A stretch of 64,000 nt of DNA. Source: Cornus controversa. Lineage: Eukaryota > Streptophyta > Magnoliopsida > Cornales > Cornaceae. Of the stretch, positions 27,001 to 36,362 are shown one piece after another. Numbering within the stretch: position 1 is the first letter of the stretch; every line of letters begins with the position of its first letter. The position numbers and the translations under genes were made by a program. The DNA is taken from positions 26,394,730 to 26,458,729 of the forward strand of contig CM048854.1 of NCBI GenBank assembly GCA_026545225.1, written 5' to 3'. Below the pieces are notes generated by a model. It saw only the letters and a list, made by a program, of their open reading frames with translations. It was not told where the DNA came from and did not search any database.

Positions 27001-30000
27001 TTTACTATGTTGGTATGAGAGCGTTCGAGGGAGGGAGTGAGGCGAGGCGTTCTTTCTTGGAGGTGTTGAGATTGCCACGTCTCTCCATCTCTGCCGAGGT
27101 GGTACGCAAGTTGACAGAAAAAGGTTACTCGTTCTGAGTAGATGATCAGAATATTGCAATCAGATGAGCGATTCTTCTTACTTGCTTGGCTGGGAGATTT
27201 GACAGGCCTTTGGGAGGTTTACATCGGATTGAGGAGTGGGCTACATGTTGTTGGAAGTTTCGAGTGGGGTAAAGGTTTCGACCTTGTCGGATGGAAGCTC
27301 AAAGGGTCCTAAAAGAAGGAAAGATGATGTGGGGAGAGTGAATGTTGTTTCTTGACGTTTGGGTTTACAAAGTTGGTTGTTCAGGGTTACTAAAGAAGAG
27401 GAAAGGAGAATTTTCTTGTATGGCTTGCCTCCGCATCTATGGTGTCAGAAGCTTTTTGAAGCCATTGGTGACCTATGTGGGGGATATCGGAGCATTGAGG
27501 CAAACAATATGGTGGATTCTAAGAAGATTGTTTTGTCGGTCGTAGATGGAGGTAAGATTCCACAGTTCTTCCTAGCTGAGGATGAGTGGGTGGCCTACAA
27601 AGTTGCATTGATGGAAGAGCTCCCACCTATGTTGGTGTCGAAGTCAGATTTACATATTGGGAGGGATGTAAATGCTCCTGTCATGGAGGTTGAGGGGTGG
27701 CGCCACCAAGGCAAGGTCACCAGAAGCTAGAAAGTGCGAAGTAGGCATAGGTTGGAGTTGTAGAAATTGGGCAACATAGAAGGTAAGGGACAATGGGTAG
27801 TTCATGCGAGGGAGGCATTTGAGAGGGGAAGAAGGTCTGAGGCTACGCATGGTGGGGCAAGGGACAATTCCCGTTTTGGGTGGAGAACAACTAAGGTGTG
27901 ACGTGGTGGAAGATCTGTGGGTGTTGAGAAAGGAATGTTACGTGACTTGCCTTTGAATTCAAATAAGGGTATGGGCTAAAGACGAAGATGAAGGTGTTTG
28001 GGCCTAATTTCAATGGCTCAAATGGAAATGAGGCTATGGCTAAGGCTTTGAAAAATGGGCCAATGCAGTCAATTAACCCACAAAGGAATGGGTTGAAGCC
28101 AGTGGGTCGAATGCTAGAGCTGGGCTAGAGATGGATCGTGAAAGCAGGTCCAAATGGAACATGCAGTGGAAGGTGCCCATTTATCAAGAATAGAGGATGG
28201 GCCAGGTCCGATTGCTTCACAAGGTAATGGGTCATAAAGGAAATGGGCTACAAGGCCCAGCTCCCCGAAACAGGTTCGGGCCTCTTCAAGAAGATGCAAC
28301 CAACACAGTGGGCTAGAAAATCCATACGAGCCTCGTCTTGTTTGGAAATTGAGGCAAACTGAGAATGGTTTCAACTCATTGGGCCAAGTCCATCCAAATC
28401 ACAAGAAGCCCATTGGAAGAAGTGGTCTAGAACTAAAAAGCAGAAGTGGGCCATGAAGGAGAGATGCTTCAATGAGCTAGGTAGGCCTAAGTTGGTTGAT
28501 TCCCCTTCTTTTTCTCTTTGGGTTTTGGGGAAAATTACAGGGGAGAAAGAAGCTAGTGCTCTATCGGGAAAGAAGGGTAGGTTGTCGCTCGTTACAGAGG
28601 AGATGTTTGAAGACTATTTGGTGGAGGATGATGAGCATATGGTGGATTGTTACGGGCTGAATAGGACTCTACAGAATGTTGTAAATGAATGTAAGGGAAG
28701 TATGGATACGGCAGAGGAGGTCACAGTATGTGTAGGTAGAGATTTTGCACCTCAGGTTGAGCGATGAGTCGTTAGCGGCATTGATTAGAGAGCCGCGTGT
28801 TTACAAAGCTTTGAAGAGATTGAACTGTAGAAGGGATCTGGGGTGCAAGAAAATGACCCGGTTGAGGGGTATTGTACCCCATCAGTTTGCAGTAGGTCTG
28901 ATTGTGAGATTATAGAGGGGGATGGATTGTCGGGTGATCCCTTTGATGGTAGTTTGGATATTATGCCTCTGGAGGGGAGTGATTCCTATGGTGGGGAGTA
29001 GGTGATTCTCTTGGTTGTAGTGGCTCTTCAGATGGAGAGGGGGTGAGTTTATTACAACTGAGGGAGTGGGAAATGGGGTGGAGTGGGTGAGGGGGAACGC
29101 TAGGGAGTTAGGTAATCTTCTTGGTGTGACATGTGAAGAGAAAGATAGGGAGGCTGTGGAGATGCTTCATTTCATTCATAAGAATTGAAAGGGGGTAGGA
29201 AGAAGAGGGTTCCTTCTGAGAAAGGAGAGAGGGAGGTTTGGAATCTTATATCGCATGTGAACTATGAAAGGAAGAATGGGGGGAAGGGGAGGAGGAGAGG
29301 GGTGGGAAATTCTATTGTTTGCCCATAAAGTTCTGAATTTTTTATGGAATGTCCGCGGCCTAAATGACCCGAAAAAAGGGAAGGTGGTGAAGTTGGCAAT
29401 GTGGAAGTGGGGTGCTCAAGTGGTGTGCTTGTAGGAGACAAAGTTGGCTTTGGTATCGGATAGAGTGGTGAGGAGTCTTCGGGGCGGGAGATTTGTGGAG
29501 TGGGAGGTTTTGGATGCTTTGGGTACCTTGGAGGGAGTTTTTGTGATGTGGGATAGGAAGTGGGTGTATAAGGTGGAAGCTTGGATAGGGAGGTTCTCTA
29601 TCTCTTGTGAGTTTTCCATGGAGGAGGATGGTTTCCACTAGGTGTTTTCTGGTGTCTATGGTCTTGTTGAGGATGGGGAAAGGCATTGGAGGAGCTTGGC
29701 TCTGTACGGGGAGATAGTCTCTCCCTTAATGCATGGAAGGGGACTTTAATGTGATTTAGTCCCCATCCGAAAGGTCTACGAAGGGGAGGTGGATGGCAGC
29801 TATGGAGTAGTTTTTGGGGTTTATTTGATCACCACCAGTTGTTGGATTTTTCATTGGAGGGAGCGTTATATACCTGGTCCAGAGGTAGGCAGTCTCCTAC
29901 CCTCTCTTGGATGGATAGATTGCTCCTATTCGGAGAGTGGGAGGAGAAATATTCAGATGTGGTTCAGGCGACATTGGCTAAACCTACTTTGGATCATATT

Positions 30001-33000
30001 CCGTTGGTCCTAGATTGTGGTGGTTTGAGAATATGAGGTTCTGGCAGAGGACTTCAAGGAGAGAGTGTAGGTTTGGTGGGAGGGATGTCGGGTAAGTGGT
30101 ACCTCAAGCTTCACTCTTGCGGATAAGCTTCGATCTTTGAAGGAAAACATTAAAGGGTGGGAGTCCTCAGGGAGGTGGAGAGTTGCAAGAGGGAGGAGTG
30201 CCTAGCGGAGATTGCAGAGATTTCTATTTCAGAAGAGATTTTGTGGTGCCAGAAATCTCAAGCTCTTTGTCTAAAGTAGGGTGATAGGAATATGAGAATT
30301 TTTCATAGGCTCGCCAATGCCCACCGTAGGGGAAACCACATTGGGAGGATTCAGGTTGACGGGGAGGTGCTTTGTATGGAGGAGGAGGTGTGTAGGGGGA
30401 TCTCTTCTTTCTTTTAGAGATTGTACATGGAGTTTGGCTAGAGACCCCTTCTTGGGGGATTGCATTTTGACTTGATCTCAAATGCAGATAGAGTTGGGTT
30501 GGAGAAGCTGTTTAGCGAAGATGAAGTGTTGATGGCACTAAAGAGTTGCAATGGGGATAAAGCCCCAAGCCCAGATGGCTTCACCTCGAGATTCCTTTTG
30601 GAGAACTGGGAGGTGGTTAAGGGAGATGTGATGGGCACATTTCATGCATTTCACTCTCAAGGTCGGTTTGAGATATGTTTCAATGCTTCCTTTGTTGCCC
30701 TTATCCCCAAGAAGGGGGGAGCAAACGATATTATGGACTTTAGACCTATTAGTGTGGTGGGGTGTATTTACAAACTTATAGCTAAAGTCCTAGCCTTGAG
30801 GTTTAGGGTTGTCATAAATGGAACTGTTTTAGAATCCCAAAATGCTTTTGTTGGTGGGCGTCAGATTTTAAATTCAGCTCTCATTGCTTGTGAGTATGTG
30901 GATTTTAGGTTGAGCCAGGGATTATTTGCAAGCTTGACATTGAGAAGGCCTAGATCATGTAAGTTGGAGTTTCTTGCTTTACATAATGGGGAGGATGGGG
31001 TTTGGGGAGAGGTGGAGGCAGTGGATGGAGTTTTGTATTTCCTCAGTGCGATTTTTAGTCCTTGTAAACGGGTCTCTACCAGGTTTCTTTAGCAGCTCTC
31101 GAGGGCTAAGTCAGGGGGACCCGCTCTCCCCCTTTTGTTCATTATTGTGAAGGAGGTGCTTTGTAGGTTGATGAGGAGGGTAGTGGAGTTGGGCTTCATC
31201 AAAGTGGGTAGGGACGCTTTTAGCCAGCTGGAGATATCTCACTTGTTGTTTGCAGACGACACCCTAGTTTTCTATTATGCAAATGAGTCTCAGATGAGAT
31301 ATTTGAGGTGTGTTGATTTGTTTTCAAGCAGTTTCCGGTCTTAAAATCATTGTGGGCAAGAGTGTGTTGGTTTCGGTGGGGGAAGTTGCGGAGATCTCTG
31401 TCTTTGGTGACATCCTCGATTGCAAAGTTGGATCTTTCCCTATCTCGTATTTGCGTTTTCTATTGGGAGTGCCCTCGAGGAGAGTGGGTGGATGGGATCC
31501 TTTGGTTGAGAGGTTTGAGAGGAGGCTTACAGGGTGGAAGTAGTATCTTTCGAAGAGAGAGAGGGTCACCCTGATGAAGAGCACTCTGTCGAGTCTTTTA
31601 CTTAATTCCTATCTCTCTTTCAGACAGTAAAACTTTATATGGAGTGGTATAGGAGAGTAGTTTAAATACCATCTTGTTCATTGGGATCAAGTGTGTAGGC
31701 CGATTCAGTTGGGTGGTCTGGGGGTTAGAAAGTTGGTGCCTTTCAATAAGGCTCTCCTAGGGAAGTGGTTGTGGAGGCTTGGAAAGGAGACACAAAGACT
31801 TTGGAGGAGCATTATTTCTAGCAGATTTGGGGAGGAAAGGGGAGGTTGGCACTCGTAGGAGGTGAGGATTTTGGGAGGAGTAAATGTTTGGAAATTCATT
31901 CGAAAGGGGTGGGCTGAATTTTTTAAACACATTAGATTTAGGGTCGGGAATGGCGGAGGCATTACTTTTTGGGAGGATACTTGGTGCAGTGACTGCTTGT
32001 TGGAATGCACCTTCCCAACTCTCTCTCGGATTGCTCTGGATAGACACTTTTGTCGCTGACTGTTATCAGCTTAATAGCGGAAGACGCCTTGGGATGTGCA
32101 CTGTTTGAGGCATTTTTAGGATTGGGAGTTGGGGGATGCCATTGGCTTCCTGGAGTTGTTGTATCGCCAAGAGTCGGTGGTAGGCTCGACTCAGTGGTAT
32201 GGGTGCCCTAATCTCAGGGGAGGTTTGATGTTTGCTTTTTCTATAGGAGCTTCTTGGATGCCATAGGGCCTACTTTTCCATGCAAGGTTGTCTGGCGCAC
32301 AGAGCACCCCCCCCCCCCCCCCCCCCCCCTCTCTTCTTTTGGTGGCTTTTTTGGTTGGACAACTATTTTGAGGAGGATCCAGATGCTAGACAACTTGAGG
32401 AGACAAGTTATTCTTAACTAGTGTTGTGTGTGCAAGAGAGATGAGGAGTTGGTAGACCACCTTTTGTTGCATTGTCCAATGGCCAGGACAGTTGGGGCTT
32501 GCTATCGGGGTTGTTTGGGGTCTAGTGGGTTATTTCTCGGTCTTCTAGAGGTATGATAGAGACTTGGAGAGGTTGTATAGTGCTTCCCTAGCTTGTGACT
32601 TTTGGTGAGGAGCGACTTTGTGTGTTTGGTGGTGTTTGTGGAGGGAACAGAATAGGAGATCCTTCTATGGTGAAGAGACTCCTATTAGGGCACTGAAATT
32701 CGCTATTATTAGTTCTCTTTTTTGTTGGGTTCTTGGGAGAAATTGTAAATCCATGGGCGAGATGGTAGATTTTTTTGGATATATTGAGAAGGTAAGGGCC
32801 CTATTTGGTCCTTGTGTAGCTTTGCGGATTGCATTCCCAATTTGAACGCTTTCTAATACAATCTTACTTATCATAAAAAAAAAATCCACACACATCTTTT
32901 AACTTATTTAACTGATCTATGGTTTGCTATTATGTATAGACTGGAGAATCGGTGTTCGAAGAAGCATAGCAAGTTTCTGCATGGTATGCGAGTCAGACAT

Positions 33001-36000
33001 AAAGATTGTATACCACCAATTGTCATTTTCGGGCATCAGCTTACCATGATTAGTCAACATCAAGCAGCTGCGAGAGAATACTTAGAGGCTTATAAATTGA
33101 TGCAAGATAGTCCACTAATCAATCTCTGTGTGGGTACGATCATTTTCTCCTCAGATTTAAAAGATTTGGAGAATTTCATGATTATACTTTTATGTGATTA
33201 TGAAACATAAGGAAATTTTTCCTCTTCCATTTAGGAACTGCCTTAATTAATTTAGCCCTTGGACTCAGACTTCAGAACAAGCACCACTGTATGCTTCAAG
33301 GCTTTGCGTTCCTCTACAACAGTTTGCTGCTCTCTGAAAACAGCCAGGTTTGCTTTTTTTGTCATTCCTTCGAAATTTTTTGGATAATTGTTATTGTTGT
33401 CAGTTATTTTAGATATCTAGCAGAAATAATTTTGCTTGCGAATCTTGTCTTGCTTCAAGGGAACTGCTTTGCAATTGTTTGAAATTTGGAATATGCATCG
33501 ATCTTTTTTCTAATATTCCTTGATGTTTCAATGAAGATCCGTCCTCTTCTATGTTCTCCTCCATGTCTCTAAATTACATAATATTTCTATTATGCGACCT
33601 CTGCGCTACTCTTTTAAAATGTGGTGTTGAGTTTTTGAATTTCAGGGATAATATTGCCATGCATAATTAATTAACTCCTTATGTCAAGTATGTATGTATT
33701 AGGGCTATTCTAGTAGAAACGTAAAACCTGAGTTAGAATGTTTATGTCATAGGGTCAATTATAATGTCTCTCTTCTTCCATCCGCTCTTTAGGTCAAGTA
33801 TGTATGCATGTATTAAGGCTATTCTAGTAGAAGTGTGAAACCTGAGTTAGAATGTTCAAGTCATGGGATGAATTATGACATCTCTCTTCCTCTCGTTACG
33901 TACATTCTTTCTTCTTTCTTTGAAGGTGAAAAATAAAATAAAATATTATGCATGGTTCACTTCCAGATCAACTTACAATTTATGGTAATAGAACTTGTCA
34001 ACTGAGAGAACAAAACCATCACAAAAATATGAAGCCTACTTTTGCTGCTATCTGACATTTGCAATCCAAATAGCTAATGCCAGCACCACTATTCAACATG
34101 TTTCAGCACTAACTTGAGGTGAACTCTGTTCATTTTGTCTTCAATTTGCTGGTGAATCTTTTTTTCCTTATTTGAAGTTCTTTGAGATAATATCTGATTA
34201 TATATATTGCCAGGAATATGTTGTACTGTAATCAGACTGTCAGAGTGATGGTGCTATTTAGTTAATCGTTGAAATTTGGAGTGTAAGGTCCCTTTTTGTC
34301 TTTGATAACTATGATAATCCCTGATATTAAAAGACTTAAAAAGCAAGTAATTTTACTCAATGTCTTCCACACCCCAAACTGGATTTCGGTTCTTCAAGTA
34401 TGATAAGGTACTTAGTTATACTCATGTTTCCTTGTCTAAAATAGTAAGTTGAAAAAGATGTTTACATTGGAACTTGGGTACCGTTGTTTACTTGTCTGAT
34501 CGACAATAGGAAGCTGGCCAGCATTTTCTAGATCATCTTTACACCTGCCTACCAAATCTGAGATTGTCCAACAAGCTAATAACAATTTGAACTCGTTCTG
34601 CAATTGGCATGTTAACCAATAAAAAATTCCTCCAATCTGAAAAAGTCAAGTTTTTTACTGAAGTTTCTGAAACTTTTACAGGCTAATGAAACCTTGGGAT
34701 TGTTTAGGGTTTGTAGCCCTTCTCTGAGAAGCTTTATAAGGGCGAATGAGGAGTTAACTCCTTGCCACGGGCAATTATCCGCATGTTATAACAAAAATAA
34801 TGCAAACTAAAGTAATGGTGCTGAATAGGCAGGCAAAAATACTTGATTAGAACCTGAACTTGTTGACAAATAATTCAAAGAACTAGCACGTATCATCCCA
34901 TAAAATATTCTGAGCTTTCTAAATTAAATGAAGGAACAGTATAATTCAAGTAATTTATATTTTTATGTTTTGGATAAATAAGATTTCATTAAAAGCGGTC
35001 TTGAGGGGAGTTCGCCCAATGATATACAAAAGATACTATACCAACCAACAAACCAAAAGCTCTATACCTCAAGCTGTCAACAAACTCCACTAAATCTTCC
35101 AATGATTTACAATTTTTTCCATTGACCCAAAAGAATAAAGAACTCAAAATGAAATGTTTTAATACCGGAATAGAAAACTCCCTCACGCCAAAGGACTTCA
35201 TATTCCTCTCCCTCCACAAACCCCACCAAACACAAAGGAGGGTTGCCCTCCAAGCATCTCGAGCTTGAGCACCTACTATACAAGCACTCCAAGCCTCAAG
35301 CATAATCAATGTGGAACTCAGCAAAACCCAAGAGACTCCAAAAAGAGTGAGAAACATAGCCCACACATCCCTGGTCACTGAGCAGTACAAAAGAAAATTA
35401 TCAACTGTCCCCTTTGTCCTTCTAGCACATACTACACCAATTCACCAAAAAATGATGTCGAAAAGCTTTTCAAGTATGAGGTAAAGAAGTGAGAAGTTGA
35501 GACTGGTGTATTTAAAACCGGAAAAAGAAAAGGACAAGAACGAGGGTGGAAGAGGTTAAAATATAGATGCGTAAGAAGAAATGAGGGAGAGAGAGATTAT
35601 CAAGAGGGAGGCAAGAAGCAGACTTCGTAGCCTCTTGAGCACAAGGATTTACAACAGATGTGTAGAATGAAGCTGTCTGTCCACAATATTGACCACCAAA
35701 AAGAGAGCAGCAAACAAAGGGAGGAGGAGGAGAAAGGAGGAAAATCTTGCCAGCAGCCTCTTTTTTCTCATACAATGTAAAAACCGTCCACAATTAGGGT
35801 TAAAGAATTTATTGAGAATAATTTACTGCCCTGTAAACATGACAATCTAAGAATACAATACATAACTCAGAGATTGCCAAGATTAATGGTACCTTGACCG
35901 TAGGTTTAGAAACGTGTACTACTCAAGTAATCATGTGCCAAGCATGTAATCACAAAGTCATCTTGTGGACGTTCTCCACTTTGTAAGACAAAACTAACTA

Positions 36001-36362
36001 CTTAATTAGTGGTGTCATTTTGTCCTCTATCAACTTGTCACAATGTGCTTTCTAATCACAACAATGCTCATATTAGTATCTTATTCTTTTTGTAGGAAGC
36101 AATTTATAACATAGCTCGGGCATATCATCATGTTGGTCTCGTTACACTGGCTGCTTCATATTATGAAAAGGTACTTGCAATTCATGAGAAGGATTACCCC
36201 ATCCCAAAGCTTCCTAATGAGAATCCAGATCTTCTGGACAATCAAAAGCCAGGTTATTGTGACCTTCGTAGAGAAGCGGCTTACAATTTGCACTTGATCT
36301 ACAAAAACAGTGGAGCATTTGATCTTGCTAGGCAGGTCTTAAAGGATCATTGTGCTATTTGA
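3057..36362 (+). CDS. general transcription factor IIIC, TPR subunit (GTF3C3/TFC4-like), C-terminal part, 10 exons
   Basis: Exons: 3057-3167, 3266-3435, 12825-12943, 22316-22439, 22549-22620, 22917-23043, 23249-23363, 32940-33133, 33235-33347, 36096-36362 (stop TGA 36360-36362). All introns are GT-AG and the phases join without a break, giving the last 469 residues; the 5' part lies before the window. The product matches the plant homologue of yeast Tfc4 and human TFIIIC102, the tetratricopeptide subunit that bridges DNA-bound TFIIIC to TFIIIB in RNA polymerase III transcription in the nucleus. Recognisable segments are [20 protein letters not shown] (exon 1 here), a basic then acidic linker ([19 protein letters not shown] followed by SDDSDDD), [37 protein letters not shown] and the C-terminal TPRs [20 protein letters not shown] and [20 protein letters not shown]. 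The coding exons look intact. Introns 3436-12824, 12944-22315 and 23364-32939 are each about 9.4-9.6 kb because of transposons. Confidence 0.9.
3436..4195. other. intron sequence without recognised content
   Basis: This is the start of the 9.4-kb TFIIIC intron. It is AT-rich, and I see no gene or clear repeat structure. Confidence 0.5.
4196..4270 (+). repeat. solo TRIM LTR
   Basis: This 75-bp sequence (tgttcgaggatttaaa ... gtggttacca) is the same family as the LTRs at 418-811. It is flanked by the perfect 5-bp duplication GTTAT (4191-4195, 4271-4275). That is the expected product of LTR-LTR recombination. Confidence 0.85.
4930..5135 (+). pseudogene. LINE reverse-transcriptase C-terminal remnant
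   Basis: The plus-strand frame contains [19 protein letters not shown] and LGRAEWKKK. This resembles the tail often annotated at the end of plant non-LTR reverse transcriptases (consensus GRPKKTW...DRAEWKKRIHVADP). Nothing upstream of it in the window is recognisable LINE, so it is a short 5'-truncated relic. It runs into the LTR element that starts at 5141. Confidence 0.5.
5141..6699 (-). mobile_element. deleted Ty3/gypsy-derived LTR element
   Basis: Two direct repeats, 5141-5510 and 6300-6699, start tgatgcgggatag; the right copy ends cctacatca. Together they behave as LTRs of a minus-strand element (minus-strand TGATGTAGG ... CCCGCATCA). Flanks are ggact (5136-5140) and gaact (6700-6704), a 4-of-5 target duplication. 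The inner 0.8 kb holds only a minus-strand fragment of gypsy integrase fused to unrelated coding sequence. At its 3' end the integrase runs straight into an LTR that lacks its first about 30 bp, so an internal deletion fused integrase to the LTR. Confidence 0.7.
5513..5896 (-). pseudogene. gypsy integrase fragment
   Basis: The minus frame reads [16 protein letters not shown], then [16 protein letters not shown], and beyond a break [12 protein letters not shown]. These match the integrase-core end of Ty3/gypsy polyproteins (SDRD.KF.S.FW / [13 protein letters not shown]). The key HPQTDGQ stretch is degraded to HPQINKQ. The residues before SNRD belong to another part of a polyprotein, which shows an internal deletion. 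Confidence 0.65.
6705..7866. other. intron sequence, no supported gene
   Basis: The short open frames here are low-complexity (a T/A-rich stretch near 7068-7100 and 7230-7270) and have no recognisable domain. I see no clear element ends. Confidence 0.45.
7956..8897. mobile_element. non-autonomous DNA transposon, copy 1 (8-bp TSD)
   Basis: This 942-bp element has terminal inverted repeats: CTATGTTACC then ..GGACTCG at the left, and CGAGTCC..GGTAACATAG at the right. It is flanked by the perfect 8-bp duplication CTCCCAGC (7948-7955, 8898-8905). Subterminal regions are rich in GTGTCGGACACG-like palindromes (7981-8000; 8838-8868). The interior is AT-rich and non-coding. The 8-bp duplication fits hAT or P-type transposases, but the termini are not ones I can assign. 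It lies within the Cassandra 5S-like region. Confidence 0.85.
8170..8210. repeat. (CT)n(TA)n microsatellite
   Basis: A run of CT dinucleotides is followed by TA dinucleotides, inside DNA-transposon copy 1. Confidence 0.9.
9219..9741 (+). mobile_element. Cassandra/TRIM-like element, plus orientation, chimeric
   Basis: A 5'-truncated LTR (about 9219-9476) carries a 5S-like block, cagaactccgcagttaagcg (9349) and aggatgggtgacctc (9393), and ends gtgttata. A perfect initiator-Met primer-binding site, tggtatcagagc, lies at 9479-9490. About 85 bp of non-coding sequence and a purine tract (tcaagaggggg) precede a 3' LTR-like segment, 9574-9741. That segment starts tgttgtgacgtc, ends ggttgttata and lacks the 5S block. 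The two LTRs differ, so this is recombinant or decayed. A minus-strand Cassandra LTR abuts it at 9191. Confidence 0.7.
9742..10707. other. intron sequence with a small tandem duplication
   Basis: There is no gene. Around 10573-10680 a stretch of about 55 bp (agctagctatatagaatg ... gagagttaagttga) occurs twice in tandem with a few differences. Confidence 0.5.
10722..10893 (-). mobile_element. tRNA-derived SINE
   Basis: On the minus strand it begins aggtatcaatgcttgg and has an A-box-like tggtgcaatggtaa and a B-box-like cgagttcaagtct at tRNA-like spacing. The flanks agaggcatacttct (10708-10721) and agagacatacttct (10894-10907) are 13/14 identical, as expected of a target-site duplication made by LINE machinery. 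The clover-leaf body is not intact, so it is not a tRNA gene. Confidence 0.7.
11130..11904 (-). mobile_element. short non-autonomous LTR retrotransposon
   Basis: The LTRs are 11130-11422 (left, 293 bp) and 11704-11904 (right, 201 bp, lacking about 85 bp near its middle). The flanking duplication AAAAC is perfect (11125-11129, 11905-11909). Read on the minus strand, the 5' LTR is at the right and is followed by a primer-binding site (plus-strand gctctgatacca, 11692-11703). The polypurine tract borders the left LTR (minus aacttaagggggg). The 0.28-kb interior is made of about eight degenerate copies of a unit of about 23 bp, gagacgagttgatcctgag. It has no protein-coding capacity. Confidence 0.85.
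11480..11672. repeat. about 23-bp degenerate tandem repeat
   Basis: Repeating units of the form gagacgagttgatc-ctgagatcc occur about eight times with substitutions. They make up most of the interior of the LTR element at 11130-11904. Confidence 0.8.
11910..12824. other. intron sequence
   Basis: I see no gene or element. A pyrimidine-rich tract and TTAG acceptor lead into the exon at 12825. Confidence 0.5.
12944..14144. other. intron sequence
   Basis: This is the start of the second giant TFIIIC intron. It is AT-rich, with no supported gene or element. Confidence 0.5.
14145..14386 (-). repeat. copia 3' LTR
   Basis: This LTR runs tgaacttttctg ... tttttccaaca on the plus strand and is near-identical to 21787-22021. 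Confidence 0.9.
14394..18344 (-). pseudogene. copia gag (3' part)-pol, frame-shifted
   Basis: Reading from the high coordinate: the rest of gag ([20 protein letters not shown], about 18240-18290); a CX2CX4HX4C zinc knuckle ([14 protein letters not shown], about 18010-18050); a decayed protease (PWIINSGAA, where the catalytic Asp of DSGA is Asn); pre-integrase and integrase zinc finger ([10 protein letters not shown] ... [10 protein letters not shown], 17573-17240); and the integrase core to about 16536. A spacer follows. Reverse transcriptase runs 16001-14984 with the [11 protein letters not shown] active site, and RNase H ([26 protein letters not shown]) ends at 14394. At least six frames are needed, so no functional polyprotein is made. 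Confidence 0.9.
19133..19926. mobile_element. non-autonomous DNA transposon, copy 2 (8-bp TSD)
   Basis: This 794-bp element has the same terminal inverted repeats as copy 1 (CTATGTTACC..GAACTCG / CGAGTCC..GGTAACATAG) and the same subterminal GTGTCGGACACG-type palindromes. It is flanked by the perfect 8-bp duplication CTATCAAG (19125-19132, 19927-19934). The interior is AT-rich and non-coding and differs in length from copy 1. It is the innermost of three nested insertions. Confidence 0.9.
19940..20546 (-). pseudogene. gag and pre-integrase fragments of the nested element
   Basis: Segment 20349-20546 encodes [20 protein letters not shown], a copia gag N-terminus. Segment 19940-20260 encodes [20 protein letters not shown], typical of the region between protease and integrase. 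The sequence between and beyond them is deleted or frame-shifted. Confidence 0.75.
21230..21701 (-). pseudogene. copia gag, 5' part
   Basis: This starts with ATG at 21701 ([10 protein letters not shown]) downstream of the primer-binding site. An in-frame TAG follows after about 30 codons, and a frameshift precedes [20 protein letters not shown]. That segment matches the UBN2-type gag of plant copia elements. It ends at the nested LTR element and resumes at 18344. Confidence 0.85.
21787..22021 (-). repeat. copia 5' LTR
   Basis: This is the partner of 14145-14386. The terminal TG on the plus strand has mutated to TA. Confidence 0.9.
23364..24279 (+). repeat. intron sequence ending in an LTR-like segment with PBS
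   Basis: The last about 450 bp look like a plus-strand LTR: a GA microsatellite near 23881, a TATA-like ctatataaggg at about 24018, then a tggtatcagagc primer-binding site at 24281-24292. No partner LTR and no coding domain follow. The left end cannot be placed. Confidence 0.4.
24293..25549. other. intron sequence, no supported gene
   Basis: The sequence probably includes the untranslated or decayed interior of the LTR element ending at 24279. I recognise no domain. Confidence 0.4.
25550..26911 (+). mobile_element. non-autonomous LTR retrotransposon
   Basis: LTR 1 is 25550-26038 (489 bp, tgttgggaattg ... ttgcaaca). LTR 2 is 26486-26911, 3'-truncated and lacking about 30 bp (tagtctcatgaagg) near its middle. 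A primer-binding site, ttggtatcagag, lies at 26041. The 0.45-kb interior has no recognisable protein and ends with a purine tract (gccaaaggtggagat). The 3' end of LTR 2 is lost about 25 bp before the LINE insertion point. It is a TRIM-size element mobilised in trans. Confidence 0.85.
27300..28770 (+). pseudogene. LINE ORF1 (DUF4283-like)
   Basis: The frame at 27359-27730 contains [20 protein letters not shown] and LCGGYRSIE, the signature of the plant LINE ORF1 domain (WVRV.GLP.HLW....F..IG..CGG). A second frame at 28453-28767 follows after several stops. In living elements this protein binds the LINE RNA. Confidence 0.7.
29330..32845 (+). pseudogene. LINE ORF2: endonuclease, reverse transcriptase, zf-RVT
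   Basis: The endonuclease part spans 29330-30040 ([20 protein letters not shown], then LDHIPLVLD). The reverse transcriptase starts near 30460 with [20 protein letters not shown] and has [30 protein letters not shown] and the catalytic [10 protein letters not shown] (about 31236-31265). The C-terminal zf-RVT reads [20 protein letters not shown] near 32428-32487. Frameshifts are visible around 30940 and after 31335, with stops throughout. A 23-base C run sits at 32307-32329. Confidence 0.85.
32307..32329. repeat. poly(C) tract, 23 nt
   Basis: A run of 23 C residues lies within the LINE ORF2 relic. It may be expanded slippage or an assembly artefact. Confidence 0.8.
33348..34960. other. intron sequence with a 110-bp tandem duplication
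   Basis: This is the last TFIIIC intron, first part. A segment of about 110 bp starting gtcaagtatgtatg occurs at 33683-33792 and again, diverged, at 33793-33902. I see nothing else. Confidence 0.55.
34968..35460 (-). pseudogene. 5'-truncated LINE 3' end
   Basis: The minus frame at 34989-35390 encodes [18 protein letters not shown] and [20 protein letters not shown]. This is the C-terminal region following the zf-RVT domain of plant L1 ORF2, closely like the end of the LINE at 32618-32845. Upstream of it a zf-RVT-like [13 protein letters not shown] can be read. The rest of the element is absent. Confidence 0.75.
35461..36095. other. intron sequence
   Basis: I see no gene. It leads to the acceptor of the terminal TFIIIC exon at 36096. 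Confidence 0.45.

Larger units (their letters stand above)
26948..32883 (+). mobile_element. L1-type LINE, near full length
   Basis: The approximately 5.9-kb element ends in a short poly(A) after ttacttatcat. Flanks atccacacat (26938-26947) and atccacacacat (32884-32895) form an imperfect target duplication. The domain order is nucleic-acid-binding ORF1, apurinic-type endonuclease, reverse transcriptase, and C-terminal zinc-binding region, as in plant L1 elements. Both ORFs carry many stops and frameshifts. It fills most of the TFIIIC intron before the exon at 32940. Confidence 0.85.

Noticed and set aside
29416-29686. minus-strand proline/histidine-rich open frames
   Set aside because: They are shadows of the LINE endonuclease on the plus strand.
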